Below are positions 18,626 through 27,559 of a DNA stretch of 64,000 nucleotides, piece by piece. Positions within the stretch are counted from its first letter, which is position 1; every line of letters starts with the position of its first letter. Both the position numbers and the translations under genes were made by a program. Origin of the DNA: Wolbachia endosymbiont (group A) of Longitarsus flavicornis (GTDB lineage Bacteria > Pseudomonadota > Alphaproteobacteria > Rickettsiales > Anaplasmataceae); NCBI RefSeq assembly GCF_963931955.1, contig NZ_OZ008337.1, positions 930,001 through 994,000 of the forward strand. The letters run 5' to 3'. The notes below the pieces were generated by a model that worked only from the letters and a program-made list of their open reading frames with translations, searched no databases and had not been told where the DNA came from.

Positions 18626-20530
18626 TTAAACAGAAATCTTGCCAAGCAAATTATTCAGTCTCTTAGCAAACAGACTTACATCATCCATCTCTTCACCTTC
18701 CACGATGCAAGCTTGGTAAAATAATAAATGAATCATGTCTTCTAATGTTGGGTTTTCACCATTTTCAGCGTGAGATTTCATTATACTTTTTATTACAGGA
18801 TGTTTAGTGTTAATTTCCAGCACCTTTGGCGTGCGGTAATTTAGCTGCTTTTGTTCACGCAAAAAACGTTCCATGCGAAGATCCATAGCACCTTCATCAA
18901 CCGCCAGGCATACGGGACTATCAGTCAATTTTTTGGAGATTTTTACGCTTTTTACTGAATTGCCAAGAACTTTGGTGAAATATTGCATTATAGAATCTGT
19001 ATTTTCCTCAGTTTTTTCTTCTTTCGATTTATTTTCTTCATCTTTCTTATCTTCTTCTGAAGAGAATTTTTCCAAATCAACATCAGCGCGGGTCACAGAC
19101 TTAAATTTTTGATCTTTGTATTCATGAATCACGCTAGTCCAGAAATCATCAACTGGATCAACAAATAGGAGCACTTCTAGTCCTTTACTGACGAATCCTT
19201 CAAGTTGTGGACTGTTTTTCACTGAATCGAGGCTATTTCCGGTGAGATAATAGATATGCTCCTGCTCAGGCTTCATTCTGCTTATATAGTCATCAATGCT
19301 GACTAATTTCTCATCACCAGTGCTATGAAATCTGCAAATTGAGAGCAGCGCTTCTCTCTCATCAGTTGGCATAGCTTCGCAAAGACCTTCCTTTAAAACT
19401 GCACCAAAATTGGTCCAGAATTTTGTGTACTCTTCTAAATTCTCCTTTGCCTTTTTACCAAGCTCTGATATCACGCGCTTAGTGAGGGATTTTCTGATCT
19501 GCTCAACAACACGATTATTCTGCAACGTTTCTCTGCTGATATTAAGAGGCAAGTCCGGTGAATCAACAATACCTTTCAGGAAACGTAAATACTGCGGTAT
19601 GATCTGTACGTTATCTTCAGTGATAAATACTTTATTTACATATAACTTAACAGAACAACGTCTATCTGGATGAAATAAATCAAAAGGTTTTATAGAAGGA
19701 ACATAAAGCAAATTCGTATATTCTATTGCACCTTCATTTTTATTATGCAATATCATCCAAGGCTCTCCGCCAACATGAGCAACACTGCGGAAAAAATCGT
19801 TGTGCTCCTCTTGAGTAACGTCATTTTTTGGCTTAGTCCAAATTGCAGCCTTACTGTTTAACTTTTCACTTTTTCCTTCTTCGTCTATAAATTCAACAGG
19901 AAAGTTTATGTGATCAGAGTAAGTAGTGACAATATTTTCAACACGAAATTTATCTAAAAACTCATTCTCTTCAGGATGCATAATGAGTGTAATTTTAGTT
20001 CCACGAGAAATTTGATTATCTAGTTTACTTATCGAATACTCTCCATCTCCCTTGGATTGCCAGACCCAAGATTCTTCTTCTCCAGCTTTTCTTGATTCTA
20101 CTATCACTTCCAATGCAACCATAAAGCTTGAGTAAAAACCAACACCAAACTTCCCAATCAGCTCCACAGCTTGGCTTGAATCCTTGCTATTTTTAATCGC
20201 ATCTAAGAACTTTTGCGTACCAGAGCTTGCAATTGTACCAAGGTTATCTATTAAATCTTGTCTGTTCATTCCGATGCCATTATCAGTGATATATAGCTCG
20301 TTCTTATCTTTATTGGAGCTAATAGTGATTTTTAATTCATCACTCAAATCTAGCAAATTAGGATTTAGTTGAGATTCATAGCGCAATTTATCACATGCAT
20401 CCGATGCATTTGATATTAACTCACGCAGAAAAATGTCCTTATTAGTATAAAGTGAATGAATCACTATATTCAGTACTTTTCCTACTTCAGCATCAAATTT
20501 TAAATTTTCAGTTTCTTGTACGTTATGCAT
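18626..20530 (-). CDS. htpG: Hsp90-family chaperone HtpG
   Basis: The 634-residue chaperone carries GHKL ATPase motifs: LRELISNASDACDKLR, TDNGIGM, GTIASSGT and GKFGVGFYSSFMV. The middle domain has LYVNKVFI and LPLNISRETLQ, followed by the dimerisation domain. I chose the internal ATG at 20530 because GGAG stands 6 bases before it and the protein then begins like other HtpGs; an ATG at 20542 adds four residues. A Lys/Glu-rich insert near 500 is a common variable loop. Confidence 0.96.
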   Translation of the reverse strand: MHNVQETENLKFDAEVGKVLNIVIHSLYTNKDIFLRELISNASDACDKLRYESQLNPNLLDLSDELKITISSNKDKNELYITDNGIGMNRQDLIDNLGTIASSGTQKFLDAIKNSKDSSQAVELIGKFGVGFYSSFMVALEVIVESRKAGEEESWVWQSKGDGEYSISKLDNQISRGTKITLIMHPEENEFLDKFRVENIVTTYSDHINFPVEFIDEEGKSEKLNSKAAIWTKPKNDVTQEEHNDFFRSVAHVGGEPWMILHNKNEGAIEYTNLLYVPSIKPFDLFHPDRRCSVKLYVNKVFITEDNVQIIPQYLRFLKGIVDSPDLPLNISRETLQNNRVVEQIRKSLTKRVISELGKKAKENLEEYTKFWTNFGAVLKEGLCEAMPTDEREALLSICRFHSTGDEKLVSIDDYISRMKPEQEHIYYLTGNSLDSVKNSPQLEGFVSKGLEVLLFVDPVDDFWTSVIHEYKDQKFKSVTRADVDLEKFSSEEDKKDEENKSKEEKTEENTDSIMQYFTKVLGNSVKSVKISKKLTDSPVCLAVDEGAMDLRMERFLREQKQLNYRTPKVLEINTKHPVIKSIMKSHAENGENPTLEDMIHLLFYQACIVEGEEMDDVSLFAKRLNNLLGKISV

Positions 20531-20542
20531 TTTGAGCTCCAT

Positions 20543-20869
20543 TATTTGCCTACTACCCTAATGATTTAAGTATTGAATCACGATCTTTCAAGGTCACGTA
20601 CACCAAAATTAATGTGGGTTTAGTTATTATGACACCCAATTTATGGGATTATTGCACAACTGCCATGCTACAGAATATACCAGATGTTTTTCACTTTGAT
20701 TATTGTTTTGGTCTATATTTTTACCAGGAAGCGTAATTGTCTGGATTTTCATCCCATTTCGAGTTTTTACAAGCTCTTCCTTAGTGTTTATTCTTTCCGT
20801 TGCTGTCATACCTTAATTCTCACTACATCAATTTCATAATACATAAAATCTTTAAAAGAGTCAATCCTC
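20543..20869. other. Intergenic stretch without a confident gene
   Basis: This 327-base gap lies between htpG and the terminase scrap. A 60-codon minus-strand ORF (20627-20809, beginning MTATERINTKEE) has no features I recognise and could be decayed prophage material. No RNA gene or repeat is seen. Confidence 0.5.
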
Positions 20870-21125
20870 ATGAATAAAATCAACTTTCTCAAATTCATCG
20901 AACTATGTTTTCAAGCAGTAGTGCCGGGGTGTGAGTATAATAATTATCGGTACATAAAAGTCATAGCAGACAGGCTGGAAGCAGCGAGTACTGGTGAAGT
21001 GAGGCGCATAATATTCAGTATGCCTCCGCATTCCAATGAAATCCATGTGCGCTAGTGTTGCGTGGCCCGCATGGATACTGGGCAACTGATAGTTGCAAGT
21101 TATTCTCGGCTGCTCAGCGAAAAGC
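20870..21125 (+). pseudogene. Phage WO-type terminase large subunit, N-terminal remnant
   Basis: The first 50 codons read like a terminase N-terminus (FLKFIELCFQAVVPG, then ADRLEAASTGEVRRIIFSMPP). After a frame change the same stretch continues KSMCASVAWPAWILGN, the region just after the Walker A-like site. After a further small deletion it reads IVASYSRLLSEKH. Two frame breaks and no C-terminal nuclease domain make it a dead fragment. It resembles the terminase of Wolbachia prophage WO from memory. Its last bases overlap the 3' end of fabD on the other strand. Confidence 0.75.
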
Positions 21126-22091
21126 ACCTTTTTTTTTCGCTGTTAGTACTAATGATTCATTAAAGAAGCTGTCAATATCACCAATACTATCTATATTTTT
21201 TGTACTGATAGATTGGTCAATTCTTTTAACTAGATTAGATAAAACTTGATTAGGTCCAATTTCAACGAATTTGTTAATACCACAACGCGCCATATGTAAA
21301 ACCATTTCTCTCCATCTCACTCTGCTTATAATTTGCTTAGCAAGCAAAGTTTTTATAACTTTGGGATCACTCTCCTCTTTAGCTGTAACATTTGATATCA
21401 AAGGAACTATAGGGCGAGTCATTTTAATACCCTTCAAAAATTCCAAAACTTTTTCATCAGCAGGTTTCATAAGAGATGAATGAAAAGGTCCACTAACCTG
21501 TAATTTAATTAATTTCCTCACACTCGAGTTTTTGAATAAATCAGGTAATATCTCAAGAGCTTCTGCAGTACCACTTACCACTACCTGCCCACCGCCATTA
21601 TCGTTTGCAATTTCACAAATTCCGTCAATTTGAACTGATTTTAATATATCTTCCACTTCATTTATCTCTGCTCCAAGCAATGCGACCATTCCGCCTTTAC
21701 ATTTCAGTGAAGCTTCATGCATTGCTTCGCTGCGAACTTTTAGCAGCTTGACTGCGGACTCAAGAGTCAATGCCCCTGCAGCACACAGCGCTGTATATTC
21801 GCCAACTGAATGTCCACAAACATATTTAACATTGTGATCAGTGAAAAGAGATTTGCCAAACACATGCTCCATAACACGTAGCGTCGCGATTGACACTGCC
21901 ATTATAGCTGGCTGAGCGTTTTCTGTAATGGTTAATTCTTCAATAGGACCGTTGAAGATTAAATGAGACAGCTTTCTACCCAATATGCTATCTACTTCAT
22001 TAAATACTTGTCTTGCAACGGAAAACTCACTACATAAGCTCTTTCCCATTCCTACAAACTGAGAGCCCTGACCGGGGAAAGCAAAAATCAT
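21114..22091 (-). CDS. fabD: Malonyl-CoA:ACP transacylase
   Basis: The 325-residue enzyme transfers malonyl from CoA to acyl carrier protein for fatty acid synthesis. It has FPGQGSQ at 5-11, the nucleophile Ser95 in GHSVGEYT, the Gln/Arg region KVRSEAMHEA, and the catalytic His in SGPFHSSLM. The last five codons and stop lie inside the terminase remnant, so the C-terminal end has probably been altered by the prophage scrap; the catalytic core is complete. Confidence 0.95.
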   Translation of the reverse strand: MIFAFPGQGSQFVGMGKSLCSEFSVARQVFNEVDSILGRKLSHLIFNGPIEELTITENAQPAIMAVSIATLRVMEHVFGKSLFTDHNVKYVCGHSVGEYTALCAAGALTLESAVKLLKVRSEAMHEASLKCKGGMVALLGAEINEVEDILKSVQIDGICEIANDNGGGQVVVSGTAEALEILPDLFKNSSVRKLIKLQVSGPFHSSLMKPADEKVLEFLKGIKMTRPIVPLISNVTAKEESDPKVIKTLLAKQIISRVRWREMVLHMARCGINKFVEIGPNQVLSNLVKRIDQSISTKNIDSIGDIDSFFNESLVLTAKKKGAFR

Positions 22092-22161
22092 GATAGTTAT
22101 TATTTATTCCTTATTAAATATACTACTTTATTTATTTTTTGTCAATATTTTACGATAGTGA

Positions 22162-22190
22162 TTGACCTAATGAACTGAATTTACTAGAAT
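22162..22190 (+). promoter_or_regulatory. Sigma-70-type promoter of rpmE
   Basis: TTGACC (22162-22167) and TAGAAT (22185-22190) are separated by 17 bases and stand 30 bases before the rpmE start. Confidence 0.6.
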
Positions 22191-22220
22191 GTTAATTAAC
22201 TAAAGATTTACAAATTAGCA

Positions 22221-22433
22221 ATGGCAGAAATTAATTATCATAAAATTATCGTAGTTATGACAGACGGTCAAGAGTTTGAAACTCGTTCCACTTATGGAAA
22301 GGAAGGTGACAGGATAAAACTTGATAGAGATCCTCTCGTTCACCCTGCATGGACTGGAAGTCTGACAAGCGGGTCAGCAAGTAAAACTAGCAAATTAGCT
22401 AAGTTTAACGATAAATATGGCAGTATTTTCTAA
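22221..22433 (+). CDS. rpmE: 50S ribosomal protein L31
   Basis: The 70-residue basic protein has the L31 pattern: DGQEFETRSTYG, then DPLVHPAWTG and KFNDKYGSIF. It contains no Cys at all, so it is the zinc-free form of L31 rather than the Cys4 type. It has its own promoter, and nadK follows after 38 bases. Confidence 0.93.
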   Translation: MAEINYHKIIVVMTDGQEFETRSTYGKEGDRIKLDRDPLVHPAWTGSLTSGSASKTSKLAKFNDKYGSIF

Positions 22434-22471
22434 TTTTCCTCCTCTTTAAGTTTTAGAGAGTTTGCTGAAGC

Positions 22472-23257
22472 ATGCATAAATACAAAAATATAGGCTATGT
22501 TGCTTCTCAATCACCAAAATCGCAGGAAGTATCTAAACTATTAAAGAAACTTAATTTTATCAATATAACAGAAGAAAATAAGTCCGAAATCGATCTATTG
22601 ATAGTTGTTGGCGGTGATGGCTTTATGCTACGCACTTTGCATAATTACGTTATAGAAAACAAAAACACACACGTATACGGAATAAACACTGGCAATGTTG
22701 GGTTTTTGATGAATAAATGCTTTAAAGATTTAATTGATCATATAGAGCATGCAACTTCAACTCAGTTAACTTTGCTAAAAATGGAAGCAACAGACACAAG
22801 TGGCAAGAGATATCATTACATAGCAGTAAACGAAGTATATGTCTTTAGAAAAGCAAATCAAATAGTAGAGATGAATATTACTATTAATGATAAGCTAAAA
22901 GTAGAAAAATTTAGAGGGGACGGAGTAATATTATCTACCCCCACAGGCAGCACTGCATACAACTTCTCTGCCGGTGGCCCAATCTTGCCGCTAAATTCAA
23001 ACTTACTTGCACTGACCTCCATCAATAGCTATTACCCAAGGCATTGGAATGGAGCGTTAATATCAAACGATACAATCGTACAAATTGACATTAACGACAC
23101 AAAAAACCGTCCAGCACTTGTAGTATCAGATTACAAGGAGTTTCATAATATATCACAGATAAAAATACAAAAAGACCACGAAAACACAATAACTTTGCTT
23201 TTTGACAAAGATTACCCTCTGAATGAAAGAATCTTTGATAGACAATTCTTATATTAA
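22472..23257 (+). CDS. nadK: NAD kinase
   Basis: The 261-residue kinase phosphorylates NAD to NADP. It shows the GGDG motif in VVGGDGFMLRTLH (about 48-60), NTGNVGFLMN and STPTGSTAYNFSAGGPILP, all diagnostic of the family. The length is somewhat short (E. coli 292), as usual in Rickettsiales. Confidence 0.93.
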   Translation: MHKYKNIGYVASQSPKSQEVSKLLKKLNFINITEENKSEIDLLIVVGGDGFMLRTLHNYVIENKNTHVYGINTGNVGFLMNKCFKDLIDHIEHATSTQLTLLKMEATDTSGKRYHYIAVNEVYVFRKANQIVEMNITINDKLKVEKFRGDGVILSTPTGSTAYNFSAGGPILPLNSNLLALTSINSYYPRHWNGALISNDTIVQIDINDTKNRPALVVSDYKEFHNISQIKIQKDHENTITLLFDKDYPLNERIFDRQFLY

Positions 23258-23343
23258 GCTTTTCTAGAGTTATCCGTAAATTGGTATTTACTACATCTTA
23301 ATAACTATAGCGTAATCAATGCAGCATAGTAATTAATTTTGGA

Positions 23344-25236
23344 GTGAATATGCATAAATCAGAAAACAAAGGTAACGTCACACCAATTCCAACACCTAGA
23401 ACAAGTACTCCCCAAAAAAATGATGAAGAAATAAATCCACCATCGTCTAAAGAAGCAGAAAAAACTATCTCAAGTGCTATGCTGGATATGGCAGGAAATA
23501 ATACACTATTAATATTTGACTTTGATCAAACAATTACCAATCAGTCTATGCACAATTTCTTTGTATCCAAGAACTATAGTGATTATAATTCTGGCGAAAA
23601 AGATGCAGTAACTGAAGAAAAAATAAAAGAATTTTTACAAAACCCAGGAATCAAAAATAAAGAAAAGCTAAGGTCTGTATTACAATCTGCACTTTCAAGC
23701 GAAGTAGAAGTTGATATTGTATCGTTTGCAAAATACATAAAAGCAGTAGAGTATGTAGTAAAGAATCATCTGGGTTTAACAGGAGAGCAGGCGCAAAGTA
23801 TCAAAGTAGTTGGAAGAACGATTAAGCTTCAAGGTCTACAAGCTGAAGATCTATCAAATTTAACAGAAGAGCGGATGCAAAGTATTGTTGAAGGAAAGAC
23901 TAAGCATCAAGATCCACAAATTGAAAAACATCTATGTGTTTTATATCTTTTAAAAGCATATAAGAAAGACAAAGGTATGTTACCGCAAAAAGTAATGTTA
24001 GTTGATAGTAATCAGCGGAACATTGATCCTGCTGATGACTTCCGTAGAAACGTAAAGGAATTACTAGAAAAAGATAAAGAAAATATAGATCAAAAAATAG
24101 CGGAAGTTTGTATCAGTGAAAAGGAATTAGAAAATATCACATTTGAAGGGATTAATGTACCTCGTGAGCCAATAACAGAAACAAACAAAGCAGCAGGTAA
24201 TGATTATTTAAACGAAGTAGAAAAATGGATTAAAGAACCTACACATCAGAATCTTCAGGATATTAAAAGTCCAGGTACGTTTCCAACTCCACCACCATCA
24301 TATAAAAGCAAAGATGACTCTGAAGAGTCTTTGTCACTAAATTCTGATATAGGTAGCACAACAAATAAAAAAACAAACAGATTCTTGCCAAGAGCAAAGT
24401 ATGCCATGCAGCAGAAGGGTTTTATAATTTTTGGTGCAAGTGCTATTATACTCAGTATATCTGCAGCTTTATTATATTTACAAGATAAAGCAAAATTTAT
24501 TGCATTTTTTACAAACAGCCCAAAATATATCACTATACCAGTTATCGCACTTGCTGCATTGCTTGCAATTGGTCCAATATTTTTTGCAACAAGGCAATTT
24601 ATAGATACTGAAGAACATTCCATTCAAAAAAAAGGTGCGGATGAAATTTTAGCTGAGGTGTTGGAGCACCAGCCAAAAGATAAAGCTATAAAATCTGTAA
24701 GACTGGAATATAGCAATGGCACTCATTCAAATTTTGTACTTAATGCTTGGGAAGCTAAACAAGGCTTCACTAACATTGACGAAAAAGTAATTACTAGAAC
24801 TAATAAAATAAAATCAGTAATTAACGACAGGCCACTATTTACTGCACTATTAACTGGTGTTATTACTGCAAATATAGCGTTTCCTTTAGGGCTACTTGCA
24901 ATACATGGTGTTAATGGTGTACAAAAATTTTACCAAAACCCTTTGACTAATAACATAGGATTATCATTACTTATAGGTTCTGGTATACTTGCATTATCAA
25001 TTATATGTCTTGGCGTGCATTATTATAGAAAAACAAATTGCACTAACCTTATATATTCTCAGGAAAAGATTGACACTGAAAGCGTTAACAAGAAATTCAT
25101 TGAAGAAATAAAACAAGAAAGAACAGAGGTTCTTGGAGAAAACCACAGTAAAGATGCTAAACGCAGCAGCTTAACGCTTGAGCAAGTTGTAGTCCAATCT
25201 CATAATTGTAAGGATGTTATTTATAGTGTCGGTTAA
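23344..25236 (+). CDS. HAD-like domain protein with four C-terminal membrane segments
   Basis: This 630-residue protein is not one I can name. After a disordered polar N-terminus, FDFDQTITNQ at about 59-68 matches HAD motif I (DxDxT; nucleophile and acid/base Asp). VMLVDSNQRNIDPADDF near 218 looks like a motif with the acidic loop of HAD enzymes. Four hydrophobic segments follow at about 360-380, 395-416, 498-525 and 537-562, then a polar tail. An AGTGAATATG context gives a weak ribosome site. It may be a membrane-held phosphatase, possibly host-directed; activity and export are inferred. Confidence 0.8.
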   Translation: MNMHKSENKGNVTPIPTPRTSTPQKNDEEINPPSSKEAEKTISSAMLDMAGNNTLLIFDFDQTITNQSMHNFFVSKNYSDYNSGEKDAVTEEKIKEFLQNPGIKNKEKLRSVLQSALSSEVEVDIVSFAKYIKAVEYVVKNHLGLTGEQAQSIKVVGRTIKLQGLQAEDLSNLTEERMQSIVEGKTKHQDPQIEKHLCVLYLLKAYKKDKGMLPQKVMLVDSNQRNIDPADDFRRNVKELLEKDKENIDQKIAEVCISEKELENITFEGINVPREPITETNKAAGNDYLNEVEKWIKEPTHQNLQDIKSPGTFPTPPPSYKSKDDSEESLSLNSDIGSTTNKKTNRFLPRAKYAMQQKGFIIFGASAIILSISAALLYLQDKAKFIAFFTNSPKYITIPVIALAALLAIGPIFFATRQFIDTEEHSIQKKGADEILAEVLEHQPKDKAIKSVRLEYSNGTHSNFVLNAWEAKQGFTNIDEKVITRTNKIKSVINDRPLFTALLTGVITANIAFPLGLLAIHGVNGVQKFYQNPLTNNIGLSLLIGSGILALSIICLGVHYYRKTNCTNLIYSQEKIDTESVNKKFIEEIKQERTEVLGENHSKDAKRSSLTLEQVVVQSHNCKDVIYSVG

Positions 25237-25301
25237 TAAAATGCACAACGTAAAACACAATGCCTTATGCTCTTTCTTCGTCATCCCAGCGCGTGACACT
25301 A

Positions 25302-26193
25302 GACTTCTTTCAAAATTGTTAGAGGGAGTGTAAGATGAAGTATTTGAAAGCATGAAATATAAGGAAATAGAAAAGTTAGAAGGAGAAAAGTTTCGACGTT
25401 TAACAGGGGTAAAAAAAGCAACATTTGAGCGAATGGTAGAAATTCTAGAAGTGGAGGATAAAAGAAAAAAAGCTAGAAGTGGAAGAAAAAGTAAACTTTG
25501 CATAGAAGACAGGCTACTTATGGCACTGGAATATATAAGAGAATATCGTACATATTTTCATATTGGGCAAAGCTATGGCATGAGTGAAAGTAACAGTTTT
25601 AAAATAATAAGATAGGTAGAAGACATATTAATAAAACATCCAGATTTTGCATTACCAGGAAAAAAAGAGCTATTAAAGAGTGATGTAGAATATGAAGTTT
25701 TAGTAATAGACGGAACTGAAACGCCAGTAGAGAGACCAAAAAAAAGCAAAAGCCCTTCTACTCTGGAAAGAAAAAAAGGCATACTATAAAAACACAAATA
25801 GTAACAGAGAAGAAGAGTAAAAAAGTCATATGCACATCTTTCTCGAATGGTAGAAAACACGATTTTCGGATGTTTAGAGAATCAAAGGTAGCAATATTAC
25901 CGGACACCAAAATCTTAGCTGATGCCGGCTACAGGGGAATGCAGAAGATACACAAAAATGTTGTATTACCGCACAGGAAAATGAAAAAGAATCCGTTAAG
26001 CAAAGAACAAAAAAAAGAGAACAGGGCACTTATGAGCCAAAGGGCAATTGTTGAAAACGTAATTGGCTTATTGAAAAGGTTTAAAATCATCTCGGACAGG
26101 TATAGAAACCGACGAAAACGTTTTGGTTTAAGGTTTAATTTGATTGCTGCAATTCACAATTTTGAGCTCCATACATGAATTTTGAAAGAAGTC
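25302..26193 (+). mobile_element. IS5-family element (ISWpi1-like), copy 2
   Basis: This 892-bp copy is in plus orientation, with the same 16-bp inverted ends as copy 1 and TA on both sides (25300-25301, 26194-26195). It stands 65 bases after the HAD-like gene, just behind a palindrome half GCGTGACAC. All translated parts equal those of copies 1 and 3. Confidence 0.9.
25352..26178 (+). pseudogene. IS5-family transposase, nonsense-disrupted (copy 2)
   Basis: The first frame 25352-25615 ends at TAG (25613-25615). Read through, the frame continues to the A8 tract at 25738-25745, where a -1 slip leads to the second frame that ends at 26178. The internal ATG at 25870 gives a 102-residue C-terminal piece. 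The same TAG occurs in all three copies. Confidence 0.8.
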
Positions 26194-26293
26194 TACTTTA
26201 TAATGATGTCATGAAAGTAGCTGACACTGGTTTCCATCCAAGAGGGCAGTGCCCTCCTCCTGTCATCCCAGTGCTTGACACTTGTATCTTTAT

Positions 26294-26450
26294 GATGTGA
26301 GGCATTAGAGCTAAAATACCTCACAGGGAGGGTGAAGCTGATGCGACGCTAATGCCATTAAGCCAGATTTTGCTTCCCTCCCATAGAGTTAAAGACTGAA
26401 CAGTATCTTTTGGAATTATATCCCGTATTACAAGGTTAGTCTAAACTCTC
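26294..26450 (+). ncRNA. Predicted IS110 bridge RNA, copy A
   Basis: Three stem-loops can be drawn. Stem 1 is GTGAGG/CCTCAC (26297-26302, 26319-26324). Stem 2 is GGGAGGG/CCCTCCC (26326-26332, 26376-26382) around a 43-base target loop. Stem 3 is AGAGTT/AACTCT (26385-26390, 26444-26449) around the donor loop. The donor loop holds ACAGTATCT (26400-26408), identical to right end plus core at 27454-27462, and TACAAG (26429-26434), the complement of the left terminus CTTGTA. The target loop holds GACGCT against flank GACACT, and CCAG against CTGG after the core. Function is by analogy to IS621. Confidence 0.75.
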
Positions 26451-26479
26451 AGTTTATTTATAGTCTTGGAGGCAATTTT

Positions 26480-27436
26480 ATGCAAGTAAATGCTATTTTG
26501 GGTGTGGATATTTCAAAAAAGAAATTTGATGTTTGTTAGTGGACAGTAAAAAACGACACAAAGTCTTTCAAAATAATCAAGATGGTTTTGCAAAACTTGT
26601 AGTTTGGTGCAATGGTCATGGAGCAAATCTTACTCATTTATGTCTTGAAGCAACTAGTTGGTATGGAGAAGATTTGGCTACTTTCATGCACGATTTAGGA
26701 CATAATGTCAGTATAGTAAACCCAGAAAGCTTTTGGCAAAAGTGAGCTGCTCAGAAATAAGACAGATAAATCAGATGCAGCTATGATAGCTAGATTTTGT
26801 ATCGCCAACAAACCTGCTCTTTGGAAGCCCACTGCACCTGAAATTAGGCATTTGAGGGAGCTTTACCGTTGTATGCAATCGCTAAAAGATGATAAGGTGC
26901 AGCAGACGAATCGCTTGGAAAACAAAAATATGCATTCCAGTTGCAAAGAAGCTATATCTAAAGTAATTTTGGCAATAGAGGAGCAAATTATTGTTCTCGA
27001 AAAAGAAATTAATGAGCATATAAATAACTATCCACATCTAAAAAATATGGTGGAAAACCTTAAGACTATAAAAGATATAGGATATCTTACTGCTGTTGCT
27101 GTTGTTGCAGAAATGTCATCAGTTGATAACTTTGACAATGCTAAACAATTTACAGCTTTTGCTGGTCTAAATCCAAGACATTATCAATCGGGATCATCAG
27201 TAAGTAAGAGAAGTTGCATATGCAAAATAGGATCTGAGCGCGTCCGAAAAGCTCTTTATATGCCAGCTATAGTAGTCAAAAACCATAATAATCATTTTCA
27301 AAAGTTTTGTCAGCGTCTAGCAAGTAAAGGCAAATGTCCAAAAGTCATAGTTCTTGCGTTAATGCGAAAATTAATGCATGTCTTTTTTGGTATTCTTAAA
27401 AATGATCAACCATTTAATTGTAATTTAGTTGGATAA
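26480..27436 (+). pseudogene. IS110-family transposase, two frame breaks (copy A)
   Basis: It starts ATG (26480) with ILGVDISKKKFD, the first Asp of the RuvC-like DEDD site. A single-base loss near 26537 gives a TAG in that frame. The shifted frame runs through CLEATSWYGEDL (Glu) to NPESFWQK and a stop at 26743-26745. The third frame carries RNKTDKSDAAMIARF (Asp, Asp) and the C-terminal domain with the catalytic Ser region SGSSVSKRS near 27190. All parts of the family are present, but in three frames. Confidence 0.85.
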
Positions 27437-27474
27437 TTTGTTTGACAGCAGAGACAGTATCTGGGATCCAGGAA

Positions 27475-27498
27475 AGTTTGCTTGTGAACAAGCAAACT
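27475..27498. repeat. Strong hairpin after IS110 copy A
   Basis: AGTTTGCTTG and CAAGCAAACT form a perfect 10-bp stem with a TGAA loop. It lies in the flank of the target palindrome. No T run follows, so a terminator role is not supported. Confidence 0.5.
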
Positions 27499-27559
27499 AG
27501 CATAGAAAGTTTACACTAAATGAATGTTTTTGATGAGGTTGCATAGAAGCTGGATTCCA

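Larger units (their letters stand above)
26281..27460 (+). mobile_element. IS110-family element, copy A
   Basis: The ends are set by a repeated CT: 26281-26282 at the left and 27461-27462 just after the right end. Removing one CT-to-CT unit restores CCCAGTGCTTGACACTGGG, a perfect intergenic palindrome with 7-bp arms. The element has no inverted repeats, about 200 bases of noncoding left end, one transposase frame and a short right end. That layout belongs to the IS110 group, in which a CT core and palindromic (REP) targets are known for IS621. Confidence 0.88.

Noticed and set aside
20627..20809. 60-codon minus-strand ORF between htpG and the terminase scrap
   Set aside because: No ribosome site, domain or known similarity; it may be prophage debris, but the evidence is too thin for a gene call.
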